Of a stretch of 64,000 bases of DNA, positions 17,854-25,279 are shown piece after piece. Positions within the stretch are counted from its first letter, which is position 1; each line of letters opens with the position of its first letter. Under the pieces are notes generated by a model. The model did not search any database and had not been told where the DNA came from. It worked only from the letters and a program-made list of their open reading frames with translations. This DNA is from an uncultured Eubacteriales bacterium (GTDB taxonomy: Bacteria; Bacillota; Clostridia; Lachnospirales; Cellulosilyticaceae), in assembly GCA_900551325.1 (NCBI GenBank), contig URVM01000010.1, forward strand, positions 60,753-124,752, written 5' to 3'. Position numbers and translations under genes: made by a program.

Positions 17854-18784
17854 TTATACACAGTTTCTATAGAAATAGTCAATGATAATTTTTACAAATT
17901 TATATGTAGAAGTGATAACATCATTTTTTTCGAAGTACTCTCTATTAGCAACAACCCTTCCTTCAAAAAGTTGTACCAGCTCTTCATAAGTTTTTTTCTT
18001 ATAACTAGGACTTGTAACTACTTTATCAAATACAAATAATGCTACAATAAAATCATGTACTACATGATTACTCATTTTGTTCCTACGAGCAATGGCAGTT
18101 ACTCCGGGTATCTTAGAAATAAAGGTATTTACCTGTTTATTAGGTTTAATAGATTTAATATATGAGGTTTTCAGGCTATTGATAAGGCAATTATTATGTG
18201 CTGCAGCATTTCTAAGGAATTTAACTTCCCATAAAAAGTTTCTCATATCTGTATCAGACGGATATTTAGTATAATATAAATTATACAGTTTAATGAAATC
18301 TCCATAAGATAGAACCTCTACGATATTCCATATAGCAAAATTATCAATGTACTTAGTTATTAAATCTGTACAGGCCGAGTTGCCCTGTCTCATATCAATA
18401 GTTGCATTAATGTGGGGATATTTAGAGAGAAATTCATCTATAATCGAATATCCATCTTCTTGATCATTATTAGCAAAATCTCGTATCAGCTCAGTTTTAA
18501 GAAAGTGCTCTATTGAAAGTGTAAGATCCATCACAAACTTTCTAATATGCATGTCTATTGTAGAAAGCTCCTTTAAATACATAAAGTCAAGATGCAAATA
18601 GTTACCTGCTTTGGGTCCATTTTTATATTTTTCATAGTTCTTAGCATAAGACTTTAATTTAAAATAATAATTGTTATATCTTAAAAAGTTTTTTGCTTCC
18701 TCTTCTGATATCAGTTTAAACTCTATTCCTTTTTTCTTTCATGTACTTAATTTGTTCATCTACGGTGAGTTTCTTTTTTCTCAC
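17854..18784 (-). pseudogene. Abi family (AbiD/AbiF-type, Abi_2) protein, N-terminal frameshift
   Basis: The main frame (17854-18597 and further upstream) encodes an Abi_2 protein: FKLISEEEAKNFLRYNNYYF, YLHLDFMYLKELSTIDMHIR, WNIVEVLSYGDFIKLYN and the HEPN-like RNase motif RNAAAHNNCLIN (R-x4-H). These proteins act in phage abortive infection. The likely start is GTG 18784 with GGAGGG five bases upstream; it gives VRKKKLTVDEQIKYMKEK and then runs into a TAA. Reducing an A6 run (18730-18735) to A5 joins both parts perfectly. So it is either a pseudogene, a phase-variable gene or a sequence error. Without the frameshift the product would be about 309 residues. Confidence 0.8.
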
Positions 18785-18814
18785 ATTATCCCTCCAACCA
18801 AGTATGATAAACTT

Positions 18815-18823
18815 ATTATATCA
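18815..18823 (-). promoter_or_regulatory. Extended -10 promoter of the Abi gene
   Basis: TGATATAAT on the minus strand, an extended -10 about 30 bases before the GTG start. No good -35 box. Confidence 0.45.
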
Positions 18824-18865
18824 TCTATTAAATGAATAATCTAATATTCATATATACTTTAAACT

Positions 18866-18947
18866 AAAAAAGCTCTTAGATTTCTAACATCACTCTATTT
18901 TGGGATGCTTAAATTAAATGTTTATTTGTAAAAAATTGTGCTATAAT
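18866..18947 (-). ncRNA. Candidate Abi-associated small RNA
   Basis: On the minus strand, just upstream of the Abi promoter: paired segments AGCATC/GATGTT, then TTAGA-AA-TCTAA, then GAGC followed by six T, like an independent short transcript with its own terminator. Upstream of AbiF-type genes a conserved structured RNA (abiF motif) has been described; I infer that this is such an RNA, but a covariance model is required. Confidence 0.4.
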
Positions 18948-18953
18948 AAATAT

Positions 18954-18996
18954 ATAAAACAAGCACCAGTGCTGCTAACACTGATGCTTGTTTTAT
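18954..18996. terminator. Bidirectional hairpin upstream of the Abi locus
   Basis: AAAACAAGCACCAGTG pairs with CACTGATGCTTGTTTT around CTGCTAA, with one mismatch and T-runs on both sides. It insulates the Abi locus from the sigma operon. Confidence 0.7.
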
Positions 18997-19030
18997 ATTT
19001 GGGCTATGGAATCAAATCATAAATTAAAAT

Positions 19031-19195
19031 TTATTCATGAGCAGAACTGTCTTTCTTAGCGGGTGGACAGTTCTTTTCTTTTGCACTCATTTCAAATTCT
19101 AGGCCTTTAAGTCCGTCTTTAAACTTGATATTAGCAACAAAAATGTCTTGTGGGAATGGAATTTATAATAAAACTTCAAACTGCCCCCAAAGTTC
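19031..19195 (-). pseudogene. Decayed gene end with WGxFEVLLEI motif
   Basis: A frame reading ELWGQFEVLL-stop-IPFPQDIFVANIKFKDGLKG and on to LEFEMSAKEKNCPPAKKD, then a terminal stop. It has one in-frame TAA at 19163-19165 and no start. A second, shorter piece of the same family (VWGEFEVLLEI) lies at 23697-23762. The family is not recognised. Confidence 0.5.
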
Positions 19196-19207
19196 TCGTT
19201 ATCTTAA

Positions 19208-20365
19208 TCATTTTGAATATCTGGATACTTTAATATGTTCAATCTGTATTCCACCAAAATATTCTTCATCCATAAGCTGTAATAATGTGTCTTTATTTGT
19301 ATGAATAGATATTCCATAACTCATGACACCTGATGTTTCTACATAATCAAGAACCTCATCATAGTAATGGTCATCCTCTCTCCCCATCGTCTTAAAAAAC
19401 TCTGGATAATCTATCATGTATTTCACAAGAGACTTAAAGTGTCTTTCTAAAACCTGAGCTGTTATCGCTTCTTCATTGCCTCTTATGACAAGATAGGGAT
19501 ACTTCTCTTTATCATAGGTCCATATGGCACCTCCTTCATTAATAGACATACCTATTAGTGGTAAACGTTGTATGTCAAGAGGTGCATTTCTCACACCTAT
19601 CCATTTAACTTGTAGGTCTTTGTACTTATCTATGAGGGTCATAATCTCGTCCAAGCTAAGGTCACGTCCAAAAGAATATCTAGCATTAACAATAGATGTC
19701 TCTGGTAGCTTGGCAAGTTCTTCTCTTACTTCTTTTTCATACTCCCCTCCTGCCATCCAATACTCAGCACTAGAAAAAGGATAGGTTCCCCTCACAAATG
19801 CATTTACGGCTGGATATTTGTAGGTATCCCCTGCTTTAACAAGCTCTCCCTTATCAATGATTGCTTCTTCACTAAACATACTTCCTGTAAATAAATCTTG
19901 GTACAAATAGTTAACCTCATACTTACCTATCCCTATATTTTCTATATCAGCACCATAAAAACTATAGCCTGGAAAGTGTAACTGTGTATATGCATCAACT
20001 TGCATCTCACATACCTTATTGCCATATTCATTAATCTCCCTAGAGGGGTCATAATACCATGTATTCATCCAAGGTAGTAGTGCATACTTCCCTATTGCTA
20101 ATATAACTAAAACTATAACTACACTTATCCCTATAACTCGTGCCATCTTCTCTTGGATAGATCGCTTTACCTTTTTATAAATGTCTTGATTGCCCACACC
20201 ATATTCTTGCTCTAAGTTTTCTCTAAACTCATCCATATCTCCTAATTCATCTAACAAAAAATTACTAATCAACTCAGTCTTTTTTATCTCTTCTTCAATA
20301 AATGCTTTTTCTTCTTCTGTGGCCATCCCTTGTTTATACCGCTCAAATACTTCTTCAAACCTCAT
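19208..20365 (-). CDS. Membrane anti-sigma factor (sigma factor regulator type)
   Basis: A 385-residue protein: cytoplasmic N-terminal domain (about residues 1-75, FERYKQGMATEEEKAFIEEE), one membrane segment (ARVIGISVVIVLVILAIGKY, about 76-95), and a large outer domain with GVRNAPLDIQRLPLIGMSIN typical of the Sigma_reg_C family. Such proteins bind and hold the partner ECF factor until an envelope signal arrives. The start overlaps the ECF gene (ATGA), supporting a sigma/anti-sigma pair. Confidence 0.85.
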   Translation of the reverse strand: MRFEEVFERYKQGMATEEEKAFIEEEIKKTELISNFLLDELGDMDEFRENLEQEYGVGNQDIYKKVKRSIQEKMARVIGISVVIVLVILAIGKYALLPWMNTWYYDPSREINEYGNKVCEMQVDAYTQLHFPGYSFYGADIENIGIGKYEVNYLYQDLFTGSMFSEEAIIDKGELVKAGDTYKYPAVNAFVRGTYPFSSAEYWMAGGEYEKEVREELAKLPETSIVNARYSFGRDLSLDEIMTLIDKYKDLQVKWIGVRNAPLDIQRLPLIGMSINEGGAIWTYDKEKYPYLVIRGNEEAITAQVLERHFKSLVKYMIDYPEFFKTMGREDDHYYDEVLDYVETSGVMSYGISIHTNKDTLLQLMDEEYFGGIQIEHIKVSRYSK

Positions 20366-20868
20366 AACTTTTCACCCTTTCTATCCGCCTCAATCAATAA
20401 ATCCTTTAATTTCAACCTGCCACGACAGAGCATTGTCTTCACCGTAGAATAATTCATCTCTAACAATCTAGCAATATCCTTAATAGGTATACTTCCATAG
20501 TAATACAATACAACCACTTCTCTAACCTTAGGGTTAAGTTTCATTATTTCACTATAGAGCGCTTTATTTCTCTCCCTTTTTAGTACTTTCTCTAACACAT
20601 AGTCCTCTATAATTGCACCATCTTCTATATCCTTCATCGGCACTAAATATTTACTCTTTCTCGATGCATCTATCCATAAATTCTTACACACAACCAATAA
20701 CCAATACTTGAAGCTACTAGAAGGAGAGTCCACTGCAACATAGGCCCTAACAAAAGCCTCACTTACTATATCCTCGGTGATATGATGATTTCCACACAGT
20801 GAAAAAGTATATAAATAGGCTTCTCTATAATAAGCCTTATAAAGCTCTTCAAGCACATCCGACTCCAT
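20362..20868 (-). CDS. ECF subfamily RNA polymerase sigma factor
   Basis: A 168-residue sigma-70 family factor. Region 2 is seen as DIVSEAFVRAYVAVD and FKYWLLVVCKNLWIDASRK; region 4 as LNPKVREVVVLYYYGSIPIK and the helix-turn-helix DIARLLEMNYSTVKTMLCRG. No region 3, as expected for ECF factors. ATG with GGGGGGAG. It is coupled to the membrane anti-sigma factor downstream, and an AAC-N16-CGT promoter upstream suggests autoregulation. Target genes are unknown; other genes with the same promoter should be sought. Confidence 0.92.
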   Translation of the reverse strand: MESDVLEELYKAYYREAYLYTFSLCGNHHITEDIVSEAFVRAYVAVDSPSSSFKYWLLVVCKNLWIDASRKSKYLVPMKDIEDGAIIEDYVLEKVLKRERNKALYSEIMKLNPKVREVVVLYYYGSIPIKDIARLLEMNYSTVKTMLCRGRLKLKDLLIEADRKGEKL

Positions 20869-20891
20869 GATCTCCCCCCTTTACTTTATAA

Positions 20892-20915
20892 ACGTATCAT
20901 ATCATAAAAGGTTAC
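20892..20915 (-). promoter_or_regulatory. ECF-type autoregulatory promoter
   Basis: On the minus strand TGTAACCTTTT then CGTTTATA; the AAC (complement 20911-20913) and CGT (complement 20892-20894) are 16 bases apart, the spacing known for ECF promoters such as SigW. It is 24 bases before the sigma start codon. Confidence 0.65.
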
Positions 20916-20960
20916 ATTTCTATGAAAATTTATCTTATACTAAAATAAAACTCACTACTA

Positions 20961-20990
20961 AAAAAGGCTAAAGCAAATTGCTCTAACCTT
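20961..20990 (-). terminator. Terminator of the GH29 gene (hairpin family 1)
   Basis: On the minus strand AAGGTTAGAGCAA pairs with TTGCTTTAGCCTT using two G-U pairs, followed by six T. Confidence 0.7.
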
Positions 20991-21021
20991 TGGTATAACG
21001 TATTATTTATATATTTAAATT

Positions 21022-22737
21022 TTAAGGATTTTTATTATAAATTTTAATACCTAATCCTGACTTTATGTCTGCTAAGTTTAAACCATCTTGAGGCTCGAAC
21101 ACTAGTTTAACCTTATAACTACCTTCTTGCTTCTCAAACTCTTGAATTTGAGTATTTTCATTTTGTTCTCCTGAGCAGATTGCTTCGTATTGTGTACCAT
21201 TAAATATAAAGAAAGTATATTGCTTCACTGCCTTTGGACAAATTTCAAGTGTATCAAATGGGAAAATGCCTCCAAATTCAATCTCTAGTATATTCCCACT
21301 TATAATCGCTTGAGTTGTGCTTAGTTCCATAAGGTTCATTGGTGAAGTTGTTGATGCTATTTCCTCAGTCTTTGCTTCTTCCATCTTGTATACACCAAAG
21401 CTGCGTAATACTGGTTCTGCTACGGCACTTGTAATAGTAAGCCTTACTTCATTTGTACTTACCCTATCAAAACGCTCTGCCCATCTAAACCCAATACACT
21501 CATTTTCTACTAAGCATACCCACTCATTATTTACTCTTGCTTCTACCTTATAGCCTCTTACACGATGTCCAAGTTCAATCACCTCTGAGACAACAAGACA
21601 GTCAAACTCAATCTCTTTCTTTGTTTTAAATATAATGACTGGATTTAAATCCCCTTTGGCTGAAGCATAGAATAACTCATTATCTTTAAATAATAACTTC
21701 TCTGGCGAGCAAGATGGATCTCTCATAGTTGTTGCTGTAACCTTAGCCCCTACTAATTGATTTACTGCAAAGGTTTGCTTAAGTATTCTAGATGCTTCAA
21801 GTACATTTGCCTCATCAATTTCATGGATTATGCCACGTCTATCTGGTGGGAAGTTTAATAAGATTCCTGCATTTCTTCCACTAGATTCAAACCAATACTT
21901 CACTAAATTTTGAGGGCTTTTTACTGCATGATCTTGCTCTTTGTGATAGAACCAGCCTGGACGTATAGATACATCTACTTCTGCTGGGATGAAACGATTC
22001 CCATCTGGTTTACCTACATTAAGCTCTGACGTATTCTCTACTAATAGCGAACTTGCATCAATTGTTGCCCAGCAAGGATTGCCTGCATAGCCACTTTCAT
22101 TCCCCACCCATCTTGCTTCCACATATTCTGTTGCACCTAATGATCCAAATATAATACATTTCGGTTGATATGCTCTAACTGTATATGCCCATCTACCCCA
22201 ATCATAATTTGCTTCTGTACTACCAGCACCATCCCACCAACATTCACAGATTTGGCCATACTCTGTCATAAGTTCAGTTAACTGATTATTGTAGTATATA
22301 TTGTATTCATCACTTCCCCAATACTCTGAGTGTCGATCCCATGGTGATAGGTAAAGGCCAGGCTTGACTTGGTACTCACGGCAAGCATCGACGAATTCTC
22401 TTACTACATCTCCCTTTCCACCTTTGTAAGGACTTTGTGCTACTGTATGCTCTGAGTATTTACTTGGCCATAAACAAAACCCATCATGATGCTTTGCTGT
22501 AAGAATAGCTGCTGTAAAACCTGCTTCTTTAATTACACGAATCCACTGCCTACAGTCAAGTTCTGTTGGGTTAAACCAAGCTTCTTTCTCCGTTCCATTT
22601 CCCCACTCTAAATCTAAAAAAGTATTGACACCAAAATGGAAAAATGCTGTTGCCTCTCTACGATACCACTCCATTTGACGCTCAGATGGCACCGGTCCAT
22701 ATGGTTTTAATCCTAGTTTTTTAAACTTTTCTTTCAT
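21022..22737 (-). CDS. Alpha-L-fucosidase, GH29 family
   Basis: A 571-residue glycoside hydrolase. The catalytic barrel is clear: AFFHFGVNTFLDLEWG near residue 32, TAAILTAKHHDGFCLWPS near 100, GLYLSPWDRHSEYW near 145 and ECWWDGAGS near 198, whose Asp matches the GH29 nucleophile position. A C-terminal beta-sandwich with coagulation-factor 5/8-like sequence follows (about residues 340-450 and beyond). No signal peptide, so it should act inside the cell on imported fucosides. It stands alone; no transporter is adjacent. Confidence 0.85.
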   Translation of the reverse strand: MKEKFKKLGLKPYGPVPSERQMEWYRREATAFFHFGVNTFLDLEWGNGTEKEAWFNPTELDCRQWIRVIKEAGFTAAILTAKHHDGFCLWPSKYSEHTVAQSPYKGGKGDVVREFVDACREYQVKPGLYLSPWDRHSEYWGSDEYNIYYNNQLTELMTEYGQICECWWDGAGSTEANYDWGRWAYTVRAYQPKCIIFGSLGATEYVEARWVGNESGYAGNPCWATIDASSLLVENTSELNVGKPDGNRFIPAEVDVSIRPGWFYHKEQDHAVKSPQNLVKYWFESSGRNAGILLNFPPDRRGIIHEIDEANVLEASRILKQTFAVNQLVGAKVTATTMRDPSCSPEKLLFKDNELFYASAKGDLNPVIIFKTKKEIEFDCLVVSEVIELGHRVRGYKVEARVNNEWVCLVENECIGFRWAERFDRVSTNEVRLTITSAVAEPVLRSFGVYKMEEAKTEEIASTTSPMNLMELSTTQAIISGNILEIEFGGIFPFDTLEICPKAVKQYTFFIFNGTQYEAICSGEQNENTQIQEFEKQEGSYKVKLVFEPQDGLNLADIKSGLGIKIYNKNP

Positions 22738-22795
22738 GCTATTCTACCCCCTAGAATAATTCATTTAGTTATAGAGCAACCTTCTCTTTTTGATT

Positions 22796-22888
22796 TTACT
22801 TAAACAGTTTCTTCAACACCTTAAATATATTAAAGCTTGTTCTATTGTACACTTTATTATAAGCATACTTCTTAGGATCTCGTACCCA
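22796..22888 (-). pseudogene. C-terminal remnant of an unidentified gene
   Basis: Thirty codons reading WVRDPKKYAYNKVYNRTSFN and then IFKVLKKLFK-stop, with coding-like basic/aromatic character, but no start or upstream frame. It overlaps the region right after the 22899 gene, possibly by frameshift. Confidence 0.4.
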
Positions 22889-22898
22889 TCCCCAACTT

Positions 22899-23366
22899 CT
22901 AGTTAACAAATGTATTTTTAACTCTATAAGAATTAAATAAGTAAATAATACTCCCAAATGAAAAAACAATACTCGTAAGTAATAACCCAGTTAATTCATG
23001 AAACATATAGCTAATACCTCCTAATATACAACAAAGTATTACTAAAAAAGCAGTTTTTGCAACTAGATTTACAATCTCTAGATATTTAAATATCTTAAAT
23101 TTTTTATAGAAAGCAATAATCATAACAATTGAGAAGAACGTTAGGATGGAATAACCTACTCTTGTTACTTCAAAATATAGTTCTGGTAATATAAGATCTC
23201 TGCTTAATACACATGCCAATTCCACTTGCGAAACCTTGCAATAACTAGCTAGGCTTATCATAAACTGCATTATATTCAAACTCCCTATTATAATAAGAAA
23301 ACCTTCCATACCCTTTAGTTTAGTTTTATCTTTCACCCCATACCCATATAGCTCTTTATTATCCAT
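22899..23366 (-). CDS. DUF2569-like membrane protein
   Basis: A 155-residue protein with four hydrophobic segments. The N-terminal LKGMEGFLIIIGSLNIMQF resembles the 'GIGGWLIL' motif of DUF2569 proteins, whose role is unknown. The family assignment is tentative. ATG with GTGGGGG upstream. It stands alone; an out-of-frame coding-like tail (22796-22888) follows at once, so the C-terminus may be altered by a frameshift. Confidence 0.55.
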   Translation of the reverse strand: MDNKELYGYGVKDKTKLKGMEGFLIIIGSLNIMQFMISLASYCKVSQVELACVLSRDLILPELYFEVTRVGYSILTFFSIVMIIAFYKKFKIFKYLEIVNLVAKTAFLVILCCILGGISYMFHELTGLLLTSIVFSFGSIIYLFNSYRVKNTFVN

Positions 23367-23444
23367 ATAATTTCCCCCACTATTTTATTGATTTCATTAT
23401 GCTACATATCTTAATTTATATATATTATTTAGATTACTTTTTCC

Positions 23445-23525
23445 TCTAGTTCACAGTTTATAATTATAAGAATATTTTATACTAATCCTATAGTTATTTC
23501 CATTCATTTCCTGCCAAAAACATAA
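23445..23525. repeat. Degenerate AT-rich repeat, copy B
   Basis: Related to 11571-11660 and 16825-16905; minus-strand core ATTAGTATAAAATATTC. It overlaps the 3' end of the 23494 remnant. Confidence 0.35.
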
Positions 23526-23670
23526 AAATGCCATTATGTGAAGCATGCATCTTACCATTTTTCAACGTCGCTCTACAGCACTCAGGACAACTTTTTCTAT
23601 TACTGCCAAACAGCTTTGTGCCATCTATTTCATATCTTGTAAAGAATAGTGTAACCCATGTGCCTATTTT
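23494..23670 (-). pseudogene. Remnant of a zinc-binding, possibly transposase-like gene
   Basis: Fifty-eight codons between two in-frame stops read KIGTWVTLFFTRYEIDGTKL and on through FGSNRKSCPECC to NGIFMFLAGNEWK-stop. The IDGTKLFGS..CPEC stretch resembles the centre of some DDE transposases that carry a Cys pair, but this is a visual impression. No start codon or SD. Confidence 0.4.
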
Positions 23671-23696
23671 TCACCAATAAAGTTACCAATTTATAA

Positions 23697-23762
23697 TCAT
23701 TGTAAAAAAAGAGCATCAGATATTGAAATTTCTAGCAAAACTTCAAACTCACCCCAAACTCC
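23697..23762 (-). pseudogene. Second WGxFEVLLEI remnant
   Basis: Twenty-one codons GVWGEFEVLLEISISDALFL then Q-stop, homologous at protein and DNA level to 19166-19204. It follows directly after the histidine kinase stop. Confidence 0.45.
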
Positions 23763-23782
23763 TCCTTACTGGATAATTCTTT

Positions 23783-24472
23783 TTACAAAGGAATCATCAC
23801 CTCTGTTACAAATACCCCTTCTTCATTTTGGCGATTAATATAACCATCATACTTCCCTACCGTTCGATCTACACGCATGAGCCCAAATCCATGCCTATCA
23901 CCTTCCAAATGGGATTTTCCTTTAGTTGTGAGATAATTTCCACCTACTTTCCTAGGTGTCTCGCCAACTGCATTGGAAATGGAGATATACAACTGATTCT
24001 TTAAAGTACCAATATAGATACGTATGAATCTTTTAGATTCATCTATTAGTGTCATATTTGCTTCCGTTGCGTTATCTAGTAAATTTCCTATAATTACACA
24101 CAGGTCAATTTCTGAAATATTTAATTCTTTTGGAACGGTTGCTTTTACATTAAGTGGAATGTGCCTACTCCCTGCCAAAGAAATCTTGCTATTGAGTATG
24201 GCATCTAACATTACATTACCTGTCTTAACTACTGTATCTACATTTGTCAAATCCTTATCCAATTTATTCAGATAATCTTCTAGTTCCTTGATTTGTCCTA
24301 AAGACAAGTGTGCCTTCATAGCTTGGATATGATTATGATAATCATGCCTCCAACCTCGCATTTGTTTATAAATCAACTGCACTTCATCACAGTGTTTTGT
24401 CATTAGATCATTTTGATAAGCTGCTATGCGCTGATCAATAATAGGAGCAAAAAGCCATGAAAACAATTTCAT
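23783..24472 (-). CDS. GHKL-domain histidine kinase lacking a membrane sensor
   Basis: A 229-residue AgrC/CitA-type kinase core. The phospho-acceptor region is QMRGWRHDYHNHIQAMKAHL near residue 38; the ATP-binding domain has IGNLLDNATEA (N box) and HGFGLMRVDRTVGKYDG (G box). No transmembrane helices precede it, so it cannot sense outside signals on its own. It overlaps the LytTR regulator by ATGA; they form one two-component system. Confidence 0.85.
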   Translation of the reverse strand: MKLFSWLFAPIIDQRIAAYQNDLMTKHCDEVQLIYKQMRGWRHDYHNHIQAMKAHLSLGQIKELEDYLNKLDKDLTNVDTVVKTGNVMLDAILNSKISLAGSRHIPLNVKATVPKELNISEIDLCVIIGNLLDNATEANMTLIDESKRFIRIYIGTLKNQLYISISNAVGETPRKVGGNYLTTKGKSHLEGDRHGFGLMRVDRTVGKYDGYINRQNEEGVFVTEVMIPL

Positions 24473-25188
24473 TCGCTCACCCCCTTAAAGTATTTTATAA
24501 ATGCTGTGTTGACGCTTACATACATACGCCGACTTAGTGGTATACTCTGATGATTATCAAGTAGAATAGCCGTCTTACTAATCTGCTTGATATGTCTTAA
24601 TCCAACAATGTACGAACGATGACATCTTACAAAAGCCAGTGTATCAAGTTCTTGTTCTAAGCCACTTATAGTTTGTCGTAGTTCATAGCAAGTCTGTTTC
24701 GTATAGATTAATACGCTGTGGGCAGATGCTTCTACTGCAAAAATATCTTTTTGTAGTAACTTCATCATTTCTCCCTCTACTGTGAGTAAGATAGATTTCT
24801 CTATTTTAGTAAACTTTCGAACTGCTCGGTCTAGAACATGCCACAACCGCTCTTCATCAACTGGTTTCATAAGGTAGTGAAGTGCCGAAACATCATAGCC
24901 TTCTTCTATGTATTCTGGAAGTCCTGTCACAAAAATAATTATTACGTTCTCATCTTCTTGCCTTATTTTTTTTGCTAATTCGATACCATTTAGACCTTCC
25001 ATTTCTATATCTAGCACAATAATATCAAACTGCTTATTTTCAGCCCATTCAAAACTAAATTGTTCTGCACTACTAAAACTCTGAACATTGATAAGGTACC
25101 TATTCGTTTGAGCCCACTCACCTATAAGTTTATTAAGATATTGTAGTTGTTGTTTTTCATCGTCACATACTGCAATATTGATTTGCAT
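24469..25188 (-). CDS. LytTR-type response regulator
   Basis: A 239-residue regulator. The receiver domain has NIAVCDDEKQQ at the start, phospho-acceptor Asp in FDIIVLDIEMEGLNG (about residue 57) and MKPVD near 107. The C-terminal LytTR DNA-binding domain shows VEASAHSVLIYTK, FVRCHRSYIVGLRHI and LLDNHQSIPLSRR. ATG with AAGGGAGG. The coupled kinase follows. An exporter pair upstream on the same strand is separated by a strong terminator, but is a possible target. Confidence 0.9.
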   Translation of the reverse strand: MQINIAVCDDEKQQLQYLNKLIGEWAQTNRYLINVQSFSSAEQFSFEWAENKQFDIIVLDIEMEGLNGIELAKKIRQEDENVIIIFVTGLPEYIEEGYDVSALHYLMKPVDEERLWHVLDRAVRKFTKIEKSILLTVEGEMMKLLQKDIFAVEASAHSVLIYTKQTCYELRQTISGLEQELDTLAFVRCHRSYIVGLRHIKQISKTAILLDNHQSIPLSRRMYVSVNTAFIKYFKGVSE

Positions 25189-25225
25189 ACGTCCTCCCTT
25201 ATTTCAAACACACTTTTCTCCATCT

Positions 25226-25261
25226 AAAAAAATGATATTATAATTATAATATCATTTTTTT
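25226..25261. terminator. Perfect palindromic terminator
   Basis: A perfect 36-base palindrome, AAAAAAATGATATTATAA and its mirror, with a T-run on both strands. It separates the exporter operon from the regulator pair. Confidence 0.75.
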
Positions 25262-25279
25262 GTATTATAGTATATCGAT

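Noticed and set aside
23783..25188. Complete agr quorum-sensing locus
   Set aside because: Only the kinase and regulator are present; no AgrB-like peptidase or cyclic peptide precursor could be found nearby.
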